60,412 nt of DNA from Chloroflexota bacterium (GTDB lineage Bacteria > Chloroflexota > Anaerolineae > Aggregatilineales > Phototrophicaceae): assembly GCA_009841405.1 (NCBI GenBank), contig VXLV01000140.1, positions 1 to 60,412 of the forward strand, in the 5' to 3' direction. The notes beneath the pieces were generated by a model. That model made no database searches. It was not told where the DNA came from and saw nothing but the letters and a program-made list of their open reading frames with translations. Shown in pieces: positions 25,527-34,965 of the stretch. The first letter of the stretch is position 1. The number at the start of each line of letters is the position of its first letter. The translations under genes were made by a program, and so were the position numbers.

Positions 25527-26563
25527 AGGAGCCGTTGCTGCCCCTCGTCGCCGTCCACGGGGAAAGCGATGCCCAGATGCCGGTAGGCGTGCTCGGTGCA
25601 CGTGCGGCCACGGGGCGTGCGGTCGATAAACCCTAGCTGGATGAGATAGGGCTCATAGACATCCATGATTGTGGCGCGGTCTTCGCTGATGGCGGCCGCC
25701 AGCGTATCCAGACCGACCGGGCCGCCGCCGTATTTCTCGATGATGATGCCCAGGATGCGGCGGTCGACATCGTCCAGACCCAGATGATCGATCTCCATCA
25801 AGTCGAGCGCCTCGCGCGTTACGTCAAGCGTAATCACGCCATCGGCTCGCGCTTCGGCAAAATCCCGGACGCGGCGCAGCAAGCGCAAGCCCACCCGCGG
25901 CGTCCCGCGCGCGCGCCGGGCGATTTCGGCCGCGGCTTCCCCGCTGATCTCGACTTTCAGCAGATCCGCCGCGCGTTCGACGATCCCTTCCATAGCCGGC
26001 AGTTCGTAAAAGTCGAGGCGGAAGCGGGCGCCAAAGCGGTCGCGCAGGGGCCCGGCCAGCAGGGCCAGACGCGTTGTAGCGCCGATAACCGTGAAACGCG
26101 GTAGATTCAAGCGCAGCGTCTTGGCGGCCGGTCCCTTGCCAATGACGATATCGAGCACGAAATCTTCCATCGCCGGGTAGAGTATCTCTTCCACCGCTTT
26201 GCCCAGGCGGTGCACCTCGTCGATGAAGAGGATGTCACCTTCCTTGAGATGCGTCAGAATGGCGGCCAGGTCGCCGGCGCGTTCGATGGCGGGGCCAGCG
26301 GTGATGCGGATATTGCCCTGCGCTTCGTTGGCGATCACGTAGGCGAGTGAAGTCTTGCCCAAGCCCGGCGGCCCATAGAAGAGGATATGATCAATCGGCT
26401 CGCCGCGGGCCGCCGCCGCCTCAATGATGATGCTTAGGTTTTCGCGCACGCGGTCCTGGCCAAGCATGTCAGCCAGGCGCTGCGGCCGCAACGCGATATT
26501 GTCGCGCTCGACCGGTCGCCGCTTTCCGCTGACTGCGCGCTCTTCGTTAGGCATCGGCAGCAT
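25523..26563 (-). CDS. ruvB: Holliday junction branch migration ATPase RuvB
   Basis: The hexameric motor that drives branch migration with RuvA. The 346-residue protein has [12 protein letters not shown], Walker [12 protein letters not shown], Walker B DEVHRLG, sensor 1 GATTR, and the C-terminal winged helix with [15 protein letters not shown] and RTPRGR. It is coupled to queA by a 4-nt overlap. RuvA and RuvC are encoded about 25 kb away. Confidence 0.98.
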   Translation of the reverse strand: MLPMPNEERAVSGKRRPVERDNIALRPQRLADMLGQDRVRENLSIIIEAAAARGEPIDHILFYGPPGLGKTSLAYVIANEAQGNIRITAGPAIERAGDLAAILTHLKEGDILFIDEVHRLGKAVEEILYPAMEDFVLDIVIGKGPAAKTLRLNLPRFTVIGATTRLALLAGPLRDRFGARFRLDFYELPAMEGIVERAADLLKVEISGEAAAEIARRARGTPRVGLRLLRRVRDFAEARADGVITLDVTREALDLMEIDHLGLDDVDRRILGIIIEKYGGGPVGLDTLAAAISEDRATIMDVYEPYLIQLGFIDRTPRGRTCTEHAYRHLGIAFPVDGDEGQQRLL

Positions 26564-26623
26564 GTCCCCAATCTGCGAGCTTGTGTTGAGTATAGACGAG
26601 CGGATTGCGGATTCAATGCTTGC

Positions 26624-26652
26624 TTTACAAGCGCAAAGCCAAGCCTTACACT
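26624..26652 (+). promoter_or_regulatory. Candidate promoter of upp
   Basis: TTTACA (26624-26629), a 17-nt spacer and TACACT (26647-26652), ending 34 nt before the upp ATG. Both hexamers are close to the primary sigma consensus. No attenuator or PyrR-type structure is evident in the short leader. Confidence 0.5.
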
Positions 26653-26686
26653 AATTGCTGACGCGACAGTGAAAGGACGCCGCGCT

Positions 26687-27313
26687 ATGCCTGACAATCT
26701 ACACGTATCCTCGCATCCCTTGGTCAAACACAAACTGACGCTACTGCGTGATACCGCCACCGATCATCGCAAGTTCCGCGAACTCTCGCGTGAATTGGCG
26801 CTGCTGCTCTGTTACGAGGCGACGCAGGATTTGAGCCTGTCGCCAACGGTGGTCAATACGCCAATGGGCGAAGCCGCTGGTTCGATAGCTAATGAAGTCA
26901 TCGGCGTCGTGCCGATCCTGCGCGCCGGCCTGGGGCTGGTGGACGGGATCCAAGAGCTGCTGCCAGCGGTGCAAGTATGGCATATCGGCCTGTACCGCGA
27001 TGAAGAGACCTTGCGCCCGGTGGAGTATTACAACAAACTGCCGCATGAACCCACGGTGCAATTGTGCCTGGTGCTCGATCCCATGCTGGCCACAGGCGGA
27101 TCGGGTATCGCGACCGTCAACATTCTGAAGCGCTGGGGCGCCAGGCGCATCAAGTTTCTCGGCATTTTGGCCGCCCCGGAAGGCGTACAGGCGCTTTCCG
27201 AAGCGCACCCGGATGTTCCCATTCATGTGGCGGAGCTGGACGAGCGGCTGAACGAAATCGGCTTTATTGTTCCCGGCCTCGGTGACGCCGGCGACCGTAT
27301 GTTTGGCACCTGA
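26687..27313 (+). CDS. upp: Uracil phosphoribosyltransferase
   Basis: Makes UMP from uracil and PRPP in pyrimidine salvage. The 208-residue protein matches the family length, with SSHPLVKHKLTLLRD, VPILRAGLGLVDG, and the PRPP loop LDPMLATGGS. I choose the ATG at 26687, with AAAGGA about 10 nt upstream; a GTG six codons earlier is too close to that site. The stop shares a base with the next ATG (TGATG). Confidence 0.97.
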   Translation: MPDNLHVSSHPLVKHKLTLLRDTATDHRKFRELSRELALLLCYEATQDLSLSPTVVNTPMGEAAGSIANEVIGVVPILRAGLGLVDGIQELLPAVQVWHIGLYRDEETLRPVEYYNKLPHEPTVQLCLVLDPMLATGGSGIATVNILKRWGARRIKFLGILAAPEGVQALSEAHPDVPIHVAELDERLNEIGFIVPGLGDAGDRMFGT

Positions 27314-28398
27314 TGCTCAGGCTACTCGCATTTGTCATCGTATTCAATTCCGCGCTGGCGGCCACGCTGCTGGCGATTCCGGTAGCGCGATATCTCAGTT
27401 TTCGTTTTGGCGTCACCTCGATTCCAGGCGGACGCCGACAAGAGCGCGTCGCCATGCCGAAGCTTGGCGGCGCAGTTATATTCCTCGGATTCATGGTCGG
27501 CATCATGGTCGCGCAATTTGTAGCCGTTGAGCGGCAGGACCCCAACGAAATCACCCGCTTGATCGGCCTGATTGCAGGCGGGGCTGTGGTCTTTGTTCTC
27601 GGGCTGATTGATGACATCCTTGACTTGCATTACATTCAGATTTTCATAGGCCAGGCGCTCGCATCGGGCATCGCCATCGGCTTTCAGGTCTTCATCGAAT
27701 TCTTCAATAATCCTCTTACCGGCGCGCAAACCGATCCCTGGTCACCGGTCGTAACAGTCGCGCTGACCCTGTTCTGGCTCGTATTGATGATGAATACGGT
27801 GAACTTGCTGGACGGCTCCGATGGCTTGGCGGGGGGCATTGCGCTAATTGCCGGGCTGGTGCTATTTCTCAATAGCGCCTTTCGTCTGTCGCCCCCGCAG
27901 ACCAGCGTTAGCCTGCTGCCCCTGGCGCTGGCCGGCGCCCTGCTCGGCTTCCTGATTTACAATTCTTATCCCGCGCGCATCTACATGGGCGGCAGCGCCT
28001 GGTTCCTGGGTTATGCGCTGGGCACGCTCAGCATCATCGGCGGCGCGAAAATGGCCACTATCCTGCTGGTGATGGGATTGCCGCTGATGGACCTGGGCTG
28101 GCAGATCGTCAACCGATTGCGCAGCGGGAACAATCCCTTTCGCGGCGATCGCGGTCATCTCCACTTCCGGCTGCAAGACTCCGGCTTGTTGACGCCGCGA
28201 CAGATTGCCTTGTCGTACTACGCCATTTGCGCGCTTTTCGGCTTTTTGACGCTGGTGACTACCAGCCAGATGTTCAAGTTCATCGCCTTTGCCTTCATGC
28301 TTATCTGCATCGCTGTCGGATTCGTCGTGGTCGGGCGCGTCTCGGCCCTGGACGAGGACTACAGCGCGTCGTCCTATGAGTCGTCGCCCGGATCATAG
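27313..28398 (+). CDS. WecA/MraY-family polyprenyl-phosphate sugar-1-phosphate transferase
   Basis: A polytopic 361-residue enzyme that would attach a sugar-1-phosphate to undecaprenyl phosphate at the inner face of the membrane, starting a cell-surface glycan. Motifs are clear: GGRRQERVAMPKLGG near the start, LIDDILDLHY (DDxxD-like metal site), NTVNLLDGSDGLAGG, and GDRGHLHFRL. The HLHFRL form and lack of MraY-specific segments favour the WecA/TagO branch. It overlaps the upp stop by one base and its 3' end overlaps the convergent gene by 25 nt. The sugar is not predictable. Confidence 0.88.
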   Translation: MLRLLAFVIVFNSALAATLLAIPVARYLSFRFGVTSIPGGRRQERVAMPKLGGAVIFLGFMVGIMVAQFVAVERQDPNEITRLIGLIAGGAVVFVLGLIDDILDLHYIQIFIGQALASGIAIGFQVFIEFFNNPLTGAQTDPWSPVVTVALTLFWLVLMMNTVNLLDGSDGLAGGIALIAGLVLFLNSAFRLSPPQTSVSLLPLALAGALLGFLIYNSYPARIYMGGSAWFLGYALGTLSIIGGAKMATILLVMGLPLMDLGWQIVNRLRSGNNPFRGDRGHLHFRLQDSGLLTPRQIALSYYAICALFGFLTLVTTSQMFKFIAFAFMLICIAVGFVVVGRVSALDEDYSASSYESSPGS

Positions 28399-29918
28399 AC
28401 GTCGCTTTCGTCAAGATCTTCATAAATCAACTCGTCCGGATCCGGCGCCTTGGCTTCGCCCGAGTCTCGCGCGAACTTTTGCGATGGCTTTGGCGCCGGA
28501 CGCGTCATGCCGGGGCGGCGCCGCGCGGCATCCGCGGCAGGCGATTTCTCCTCGCTCGCGCTTTCGGCTTTGGCCGGGTCAGACGCCGGCTGCGCGGACC
28601 TGGTCCGCATGGCGAATGGACGCGCGTAGGGTTCGCCGCCGCTTTCGTCCGCTATCTCATCCCAGTGATCGTCCTCGCTGTCCGGCGGATCAAGCTCCGT
28701 AAACGGACGAGCGAAGGGCGCAACTGGGTCGTGCCCAGCCGCGCCTGGCGTAGCTTCGCCACAAGCTTCATCGCGCTTCGGGATCGATCTTTCACGCGCG
28801 CTCTCCGCTTGCGCGTCCAGCGGGCCTGGAATGGGCTGCTGTCGCCGAGCCTTGTCCCGGCTCGGGATGGTAGCCGGGTCCGGGCTCAATACCGCCACCG
28901 CCTGGCGACTGACAGGCTCGCGCCCGGGCGGGCCGGGGATCGGCAGTTTCAGATCGTAGATTGACTTGAGCCGGCGCGTTTGTGAAACAGCGCCTGCATT
29001 TGGCCGCGCTTGCGATGGGTCAGACTGGGGTTGCGCTGCCTCACGGTCGTCCCCCGTAATCATACGCCCATCGCGGAAGCTCGCGCTGCGGCTGCCAATG
29101 CGCTCGATGACGGCTTCCAGCCCGCCCAATACGAGAAGGCCGGCGAAGTTCAGCAGCGTGATTTGCGCGAGGATCAGCGCCAGACCGCGCAGCAGTCCTT
29201 CGATGGCGAGTGCGATTGCGGGATTTGCGGCATCGGACGCCCGCCAAAAGCCGTACATCAGCATCGGCAGAGCCAACATCAGCGCCGCTTTCCGCCGGCC
29301 GGACAGCGGCATGGGCGTGGCGGGGAAGCAGCGATTGGCGATTGTGAAGACGATGTAGAGCCACAGCCAGAAGTTCGCTCTATGCGTCAATGCGGTGACG
29401 GCCGCGCCCAGTTCGGTTAAGCTGCCCGGCGTTGCCAGGGCCATGAGTTCGTTCTCTTGCAGCAGCGTCGCCGAGATCGCCCAAAACGCCGTCAGCCCAG
29501 TCGCCAGCGGACAGAGCGATATCAGGCGCTGCTTGAACGCGCTGGTTTCCGGCGCGAGGCGTATGAAGGTCAGGCGCAGCTGGCTGATGTCTTCTTCTTC
29601 CGGGAGTCGCAGCGCGCCGCTCGCCCGAACATTGAGAATGCGAGCCGCCAGCCATAACGTCAGCTCGCGCAGCGCGATGCCGGGCAGGAATGCGATGTAG
29701 TAGATTACGGTTGTTACTTGGAAACTGTTGGTCAGCAACCAGCCGACTTTGAAGATGTGCTGGTGCAGCCAACCTTCAGTGCGGCGAAAGAGCAGGGCGA
29801 GCAGCCCCAGAACTACGGCCAGGGCGAGGAAATCCAGGTCTCTCAGATTACGCGCCCTTGACTCTCGATGCGATTTCGACCAGCGCGGCAAAGTCGTCGC
29901 TTTGCAGGGACGCGCCAC
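28374..29918 (-). CDS. Polytopic membrane protein with long acidic, disordered C-terminal tail, unknown
   Basis: The open frame is 514 codons. From about residue 28 to 280 it has roughly six hydrophobic segments; from about 280 onward it is Pro, Glu, Asp, Ala and Arg-rich with no predicted fold, ending with a very acidic stretch (DPDELIYEDLDESDVYDPGDD). Repeated short units such as PIPGP and PFARPF occur in the tail. The start is uncertain: the full frame overlaps tpiA by 71 nt, and a TTG at 29891 would overlap by 44 nt. The 3' end overlaps the WecA-like gene by 25 nt. I do not recognise a family. Confidence 0.6.
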   Translation of the reverse strand: MARPCKATTLPRWSKSHRESRARNLRDLDFLALAVVLGLLALLFRRTEGWLHQHIFKVGWLLTNSFQVTTVIYYIAFLPGIALRELTLWLAARILNVRASGALRLPEEEDISQLRLTFIRLAPETSAFKQRLISLCPLATGLTAFWAISATLLQENELMALATPGSLTELGAAVTALTHRANFWLWLYIVFTIANRCFPATPMPLSGRRKAALMLALPMLMYGFWRASDAANPAIALAIEGLLRGLALILAQITLLNFAGLLVLGGLEAVIERIGSRSASFRDGRMITGDDREAAQPQSDPSQARPNAGAVSQTRRLKSIYDLKLPIPGPPGREPVSRQAVAVLSPDPATIPSRDKARRQQPIPGPLDAQAESARERSIPKRDEACGEATPGAAGHDPVAPFARPFTELDPPDSEDDHWDEIADESGGEPYARPFAMRTRSAQPASDPAKAESASEEKSPAADAARRRPGMTRPAPKPSQKFARDSGEAKAPDPDELIYEDLDESDVYDPGDDS

Positions 29919-30621
29919 CGACCAAAGCGCCGTCGATATTGGGCTGGGTCATGAATTCTTCCATGTTACCGGGCTTGACGCTGCCGCCATATTGAATGCG
30001 GAGCGCGTCGGCGACTGCATCATCGTAAAGCGCGCATACCGTATCGCGCACGGCGGACCTTATGATCGCATCGGCTTGTTCGCCGCTGGCGCTGCGCCCC
30101 GTGCCGATGGCCCAGATCGGTTCGTAAGCGATAACGACCCGCCCCATCTCATCCGCTGAAATGCCGTCCAGCGCCGCGCTAACTTGCCCGCGAACGAAGT
30201 CGACCGTGTCGCCGGCTTCGTTTTGGGCCAGGCTTTCGCCCACGGCGATAATGGGGCTTAACCCGCACGTCAAGATGGCTCGCGCTTTCTTGTTGACGTT
30301 CTCGTCCGTCTCGTTGAGGTAGGCGCGGCATTCGGAATGCCCGATGATGACGTAATCGACGAAGGGCTGCAGCATGGCCGCCGAGACTTGAGATGTGTAG
30401 GCGCCGCTCGTTTCCCAATGCCCATCCTGCGCGGCGACTTTCACTGGCGAGCCATCCAGCGCCGCGGCGACGGCGCCAAGCGCCAAGAAGGTCGGCGCCA
30501 CCACGCGCTCCACATTGTCATAGGGCTCGACCATTGGCGCGAGTTGTTGCGCGAAGGCGACCGCTTCTTCCGGCGTCTTGTGCATTTTCCAGTTGCCGGC
30601 GATGATTGGTGTTCTGGGCAT
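29848..30621 (-). CDS. tpiA: Triosephosphate isomerase
   Basis: Interconverts dihydroxyacetone phosphate and glyceraldehyde-3-phosphate. The 257-residue barrel has IIAGNWKMHKT, the catalytic His in IIGHSECR, the catalytic Glu in IAYEPIWAIGTG, and IQYGGSVKPGN followed by GALVGGASL. Third gene of gap-pgk-tpiA, 86 nt after pgk. Normal length. Confidence 0.98.
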   Translation of the reverse strand: MPRTPIIAGNWKMHKTPEEAVAFAQQLAPMVEPYDNVERVVAPTFLALGAVAAALDGSPVKVAAQDGHWETSGAYTSQVSAAMLQPFVDYVIIGHSECRAYLNETDENVNKKARAILTCGLSPIIAVGESLAQNEAGDTVDFVRGQVSAALDGISADEMGRVVIAYEPIWAIGTGRSASGEQADAIIRSAVRDTVCALYDDAVADALRIQYGGSVKPGNMEEFMTQPNIDGALVGGASLQSDDFAALVEIASRVKGA

Positions 30622-30707
30622 TTTCCGCTCCTCGGCAGTCAGGGATTGTCAATGAGATTCTAACGTTGGCGGTCGATTTCGCGCCAGGTCGCAGCGGGCA
30701 TATTGCG

Positions 30708-31895
30708 TTACTTGTCTGCCAGAGCCGCCAGCCCGGGAAGGGTCTTGCCCTCCAGCAATTCCAGGCTCGCGCCGCCACCGGTCGAAATATGCGACATTTG
30801 GCCCGCCAAACCGGCTTGTTCAACCGCTGCGGCCGAGTCGCCGCCGCCGACAATCGTAGTCGCGCCCTGGGCGGTCCGCTCCGCCAGCGCTTCCGCAACG
30901 CCAACGGTACCCTCAGCAAAGGCGGGCATTTCAAAGACGCCCATGGGACCATTCCAGACGATCGTCGCCGTATCCGCTAGCGCCAGCCGAAATTGGGCAA
31001 CGGTTTCCGGACCGATATCCAGCGACTGCCAGCCGGCTGGGACATCTTCGTCGGCCGCAATGACTATCTGCGCCGCGTCATTGCGGAAGGCATCGGCAAT
31101 ACGCTGGTCGGCAGGCAATTGCAGTTTGTCGCCGGCCGCGGCGAGCAGATCGCGGGCGATTTGCAGCGCGTCCTCCTCGACCAGGGAATCGGCCATATCG
31201 CGCCCTTGCGCCGCGAAGAAGGTGTTGGCCATGCCGCCGCCGACCAAGAGCTTGTCAACCTTGCTTAACAGCGCTTCGATTACATCAATCTTGCCGGAGA
31301 CTTTTGCGCCGCCGAGGATGGCGACGAAGGGGCGCAGCGGGTTCTCGATCGCGGTGGCCAGGTAATCCATCTCCCGCTCAAGCAGCAAGCCCGCGACCGC
31401 CTCCAGATGTGACGCCACCCCGACATTGGAAGCGTGCGCGCGGTGAGCTGTGCCAAAGGCGTCGTTCACGTAGATATCGCCGTTAAGCGAGAGCGCCCGC
31501 GCGAATTCACTGTCGTTCGCCGTTTCGCCCGCATGGAAGCGCGTATTTTCGAGCAGGATCACGCCGCCGGCGGGCAGCGTTGCAATCGCCTCTGTCGCGG
31601 CGGGGCCAATGCAATCGTCCGCGAAGGCGACGTCAGCGCCCAAAAAATGGGACAGCGCAGTAGCCACCGGCGCCAGGGACAGCTCCCGAACGCGCTTGCC
31701 CCTGGGGCGGCCCAGATGCGACATCAAGATCACCGATCTGGGTTCGCATTCTAGAATGTAACGAATGGTGGGCAGAGCCGCTTGTATACGGGTATCGTCC
31801 GTTATTGTCCCGGCATCAAGCGGCACGTTGAAATCCACCCGCAGCAGCGCGCGCTTGCCGGCTAAGTCAACATCACGGACCGTCTTTTTGTTCAT
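30708..31895 (-). CDS. pgk: Phosphoglycerate kinase
   Basis: Makes ATP from 1,3-bisphosphoglycerate. The 395-residue two-domain protein has [44 protein letters not shown] and the C-terminal GGGDSAAAV and STGGGASLE. Located 46 nt after gap and 86 nt before tpiA. No tpiA fusion. Assignment secure. Confidence 0.98.
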   Translation of the reverse strand: MNKKTVRDVDLAGKRALLRVDFNVPLDAGTITDDTRIQAALPTIRYILECEPRSVILMSHLGRPRGKRVRELSLAPVATALSHFLGADVAFADDCIGPAATEAIATLPAGGVILLENTRFHAGETANDSEFARALSLNGDIYVNDAFGTAHRAHASNVGVASHLEAVAGLLLEREMDYLATAIENPLRPFVAILGGAKVSGKIDVIEALLSKVDKLLVGGGMANTFFAAQGRDMADSLVEEDALQIARDLLAAAGDKLQLPADQRIADAFRNDAAQIVIAADEDVPAGWQSLDIGPETVAQFRLALADTATIVWNGPMGVFEMPAFAEGTVGVAEALAERTAQGATTIVGGGDSAAAVEQAGLAGQMSHISTGGGASLELLEGKTLPGLAALADK

Positions 31896-31941
31896 GCGCT
31901 CCGTTCCATACTCCGACTGTTATGGCTAGATATCGGCGGAA

Positions 31942-32949
31942 TTACAGACGGTCGCCGACGAACTTGGTCAAATCGGCCGTGCGGCAAGAATAGCCCCACT
32001 CATTGTCGTACCAGGTGATGACCTTGACCAGATTACCTGCCACGTCAGTCGCCAGCGCGTCAATGACGCTGGAGTGGGGATTGCCGATGTAGTCGGTGGA
32101 AACCAGCGGCTCATGAGATACATCCAGGTAGCCATTCATCGGGCCGGCGGCGGCTTCTTCAAAGGCGTCGATCAATTCATCCTTGCTCGGCACGCGATCG
32201 ACGCTGGCGACGAAATCCACCAGCGAGCCGGTCGGCGTGGGCACGCGCACGGCCATGCCGTCGAACTTGCCCTGCAATTCGGGCACGACCAGCGCGACCG
32301 CCTGGGCGGCGCCGGTGCTGGTAGGGATCATATTCACCGCGGCCGCCCTGGCGCGGCGCAAATCCGAATGCGGCAGGTCAAGGATGCTCTGGTCGTTGGT
32401 ATAGCTATGGATGGTCGTCATGAAACCCTGCTGGATGCCGAAGGCGTCGTTGACGACTTTGGCGGGCGGCGCCAGGCAGTTGGTGGTGCAAGAGGCGTTG
32501 GAGACGACGTGATGAGACGCGGCGTCATATTTGTCTTGATTCACGCCCAGCACGATAGTGATATCTTCGCCTTTTGCCGGCGCGGAAATTATAACCTTTT
32601 TTGCGCCGGCGCTGAGATGTTTGGAGGCGCTTGCGTTGTCGCGGAAGATCCCGGTGCTTTCGATGACCACATCTACGGCCAGGTCGCCCCAGGGCAGTTG
32701 GGCCGGATCGCGTTCGGACAGCGCCTTGATCTCCCGCCCGTCCACAATCAATGCGCCGTCGGCAACCTCGACCGTTCCCGGGTACACGCCGTAATTGGAG
32801 TCGTAACGGAAGAGATGCGCCATCGTGTTCAAATCGCCCAAATCATTGAAAGCGACCACGTCAATGTCATCCGGATAGTTCTCGATCGTCGCCTTCAGGA
32901 CTTGCCGCCCGATGCGCCCGAATCCGTTGATGCCAACACGAATCGTCAT
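31942..32949 (-). CDS. gap: Glyceraldehyde-3-phosphate dehydrogenase, type I
   Basis: Oxidises glyceraldehyde-3-phosphate with NAD and phosphate. The 335-residue protein has [17 protein letters not shown], the catalytic Cys in [17 protein letters not shown] with the catalytic His region, and [11 protein letters not shown]. The residue after LAP in the active-site helix is Pro where Val, Leu or Phe are usual. I start at the ATG at 32949, with GAGGAGAAACGACA upstream; an in-frame codon eight residues earlier lacks a site. It leads gap-pgk-tpiA, with an inverted repeat about 40 nt upstream. Confidence 0.97.
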   Translation of the reverse strand: MTIRVGINGFGRIGRQVLKATIENYPDDIDVVAFNDLGDLNTMAHLFRYDSNYGVYPGTVEVADGALIVDGREIKALSERDPAQLPWGDLAVDVVIESTGIFRDNASASKHLSAGAKKVIISAPAKGEDITIVLGVNQDKYDAASHHVVSNASCTTNCLAPPAKVVNDAFGIQQGFMTTIHSYTNDQSILDLPHSDLRRARAAAVNMIPTSTGAAQAVALVVPELQGKFDGMAVRVPTPTGSLVDFVASVDRVPSKDELIDAFEEAAAGPMNGYLDVSHEPLVSTDYIGNPHSSVIDALATDVAGNLVKVITWYDNEWGYSCRTADLTKFVGDRL

Positions 32950-32988
32950 TGTCGTTTCTCCTCGCGTATTCACGCCTGAGCGCCGCGC

Positions 32989-33026
32989 TATTTTCGCCTC
33001 AGCTTAGTGCAGAGTGAGCGAAAATA
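32989..33026. promoter_or_regulatory. Inverted repeat upstream of gap-pgk-tpiA, possible operator
   Basis: tattttcgc (32989-32997) and gcgaaaata (33018-33026) are perfect 9-bp arms with a 20-nt spacer, and ctca/tgag inside can extend the pairing with one bulge. It lies 40-77 nt upstream of the gap ATG and has no T tail, so an operator or leader hairpin is more likely than a terminator. No regulator gene is adjacent. Confidence 0.5.
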
Positions 33027-33146
33027 ACATGCTGAACTGTTTCAGTCCGCGTGGGCGCGGCCGAGGTTTGCAACATAAATGCAGATTTCGGCTGTTTGGG
33101 CTTGGGCAGCCGCCAGGCGGCGATGACAAGCAGGGCGCCGAGACTC

Positions 33147-34064
33147 TCATGCGCCGCCTGAGTTTGCGGAGTATGTGAACAATTCCGTTAGCGGAATGGC
33201 CTTCATATTCCAGTCAGCCAAGAGCTCCGCGATGGCCGGAATCGCCAGCAAGGTAGCTTTCAACGCATGATGAATGACAATTGTGCCAGGACGCAAATAA
33301 CTCTCGTAACTGTTGACGATTTCCCTTACGCATTCCCTTGCGCAGCGGTCTTTGTCGCAGAGGAGATCTGGCGACGCCGAATCACGCATGTAAGAGTACA
33401 GCATGTAATCGGGCTGCTCCGGGCACTCGCAATTGTGCACATCTTTCTGCTGCGTGCAGATGGCGTCTTGAGAGTCCAAGCCCCACAGTACAAGCGGCGT
33501 ATAGTAGCGCCACGCCAGTTCTTTCACCGCATCGGTGATGTGGCCGTAGGGCGGGCGGATGGCGACCGGCCTGAAATTGGCGCCCAGCGCGCGCCGCATC
33601 ACCCGCAACGCCGGTTCCATTTCTTCTTCAATCAGTTTCTCGACGCTGAATTCCTTGATGACGCGATGCGTATACAGATGACAGCCAAATTCATGCCCCA
33701 TGTCGCGCAGGCGAGGGTACAGGTTTTCGTGCCCCGGGGTCGGCCGCTTGAGATTGTTGTTCACAGCGTGCCCAATGGGAAACAGGGTCAGATGGATATT
33801 GCGCCGGTGGAATTCGCGGCAGATCTTAAGCGTGTAGTATTCGCTCCAAAGGTCGTCGACCGTTATGCAGATTCGGCGCGCGTTGGTGCGTACCCCCTTA
33901 ATGACAGAACCGGCGCCGCCGCTAAATCGCTCGCCGGCTTCATCCGAATGCGCCGCCAGCGGCATAGCGCCGCCCGACAGGGTAGCCGTTGCCGCCGCCA
34001 GACCCATTTGCAGGATTTGACGGCGCGAAACCTGGCTGCTGCGTCTTTGGCTCGTATCAGTCAT
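33147..34064 (-). CDS. Tat-type exported polysaccharide deacetylase with Cys-rich insertion
   Basis: The 305-residue protein has a twin-arginine signal, S13-R14-R15-Q-I-L then a hydrophobic stretch to about 37. The NodB-type carbohydrate esterase core shows TVDD (D70/D71), HLYTH (H129, H133) and RPPYG (170-174), so the metal site looks complete. Between the RPPYG motif and the final PGTIVIHH there is an insertion of about 45 residues with six cysteines (203, 212, 214, 236, 241, 245). Such cysteines in a Tat substrate could bind metal before export. The ATG at 34064 has GGAACAG upstream. It removes acetyl groups from an unknown glycan. Confidence 0.82.
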   Translation of the reverse strand: MTDTSQRRSSQVSRRQILQMGLAAATATLSGGAMPLAAHSDEAGERFSGGAGSVIKGVRTNARRICITVDDLWSEYYTLKICREFHRRNIHLTLFPIGHAVNNNLKRPTPGHENLYPRLRDMGHEFGCHLYTHRVIKEFSVEKLIEEEMEPALRVMRRALGANFRPVAIRPPYGHITDAVKELAWRYYTPLVLWGLDSQDAICTQQKDVHNCECPEQPDYMLYSYMRDSASPDLLCDKDRCARECVREIVNSYESYLRPGTIVIHHALKATLLAIPAIAELLADWNMKAIPLTELFTYSANSGGA

Positions 34065-34239
34065 TGTCTGTTCCAGTTTGCTTGCGGCACGGCTCAATCT
34101 TGCGATCTATGCCTGAAACGAACAAAGGCGCAGTGATATTGTCTGAGCGCCTAATGTCCCACAATAGTCCCCAAGTCTATACAGTGGGCCGGCGAATTGC
34201 CAATTCCGGCGCGGAATCAAGACCGCCCATGCGCAGCGA

Positions 34240-34965
34240 TCATTTGTACAATCGCTGATTGCGCCGCTGCCAACGCGACGTCAGCATCAGTGTGACCGCC
34301 GCGCCAAAGGCGCAAAGTCCGCCGATAGCGAAGGCGGCGTCGACAAAGAGCTGCTCGGGATAGAGCCGAATCAAGCTGTCGCTGTAGGGAAAGCGCCAGG
34401 TGCCGGCGGCGAAAAACAGCTCATGAAAGCGGTCGAAAGCGCTATCCCAGGCGGCAACCGCCACAACGGCCAAGGTCACGATTGCGGTCAGCGTAAAGCG
34501 CGCCCCCGCCCGCAAGCCACGCTGCAATTCTAGCTGAAGGCCGGGACGGGACCAGGCGGCAAACGCAACAGCCGCGACCACGATCCCACAGATGACCGCC
34601 AGCGCGAAGATGATCGTAATGATTTGCCTTACGTCTTCGAGATGGCGCAATTCATTTGAGTTGAACAGCCGGCAATCCGCGGCGGCGGCGGCCGGCTGCC
34701 AGCACACTTGCCGCGGAATCCGCTGCGTCGCAAGGGCGGAACTGTCCCCAGACTGAAAAAGAAAGTCGATGGCGAGCGCGCCATACTCGATCCGGTCTTG
34801 AATCGAAAATCCGTAAGGATCCGCCGGGAAACCCGGGCGCTGATACTCCAGCCGCAGAAATTCGTGACTCAGCATAAACCGAACGCTCGCGGCCACGAGC
34901 AGGCAGGGCAGGGCCAGCGTGATCAGCCAGCGAAGCGCGTAGCCGATGCGGTCGGTATTATTCAT
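34240..34965 (-). CDS. TIGR01906/DUF1461 integral membrane protein
   Basis: The 241-residue protein has about four transmembrane helices. It matches the TIGR01906 family: an NELRHLEDVR segment after the first outside loop, and the C-terminal FDRFHELFFAAGTWRF...DSLIRLYPEQLF. The function is unknown; the family is common in Chloroflexota and Firmicutes. I start at the ATG at 34965, which overlaps the upstream gene's stop by 8 nt; the much longer open frame upstream is the shadow of that gene. Confidence 0.82.
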   Translation of the reverse strand: MNNTDRIGYALRWLITLALPCLLVAASVRFMLSHEFLRLEYQRPGFPADPYGFSIQDRIEYGALAIDFLFQSGDSSALATQRIPRQVCWQPAAAAADCRLFNSNELRHLEDVRQIITIIFALAVICGIVVAAVAFAAWSRPGLQLELQRGLRAGARFTLTAIVTLAVVAVAAWDSAFDRFHELFFAAGTWRFPYSDSLIRLYPEQLFVDAAFAIGGLCAFGAAVTLMLTSRWQRRNQRLYK

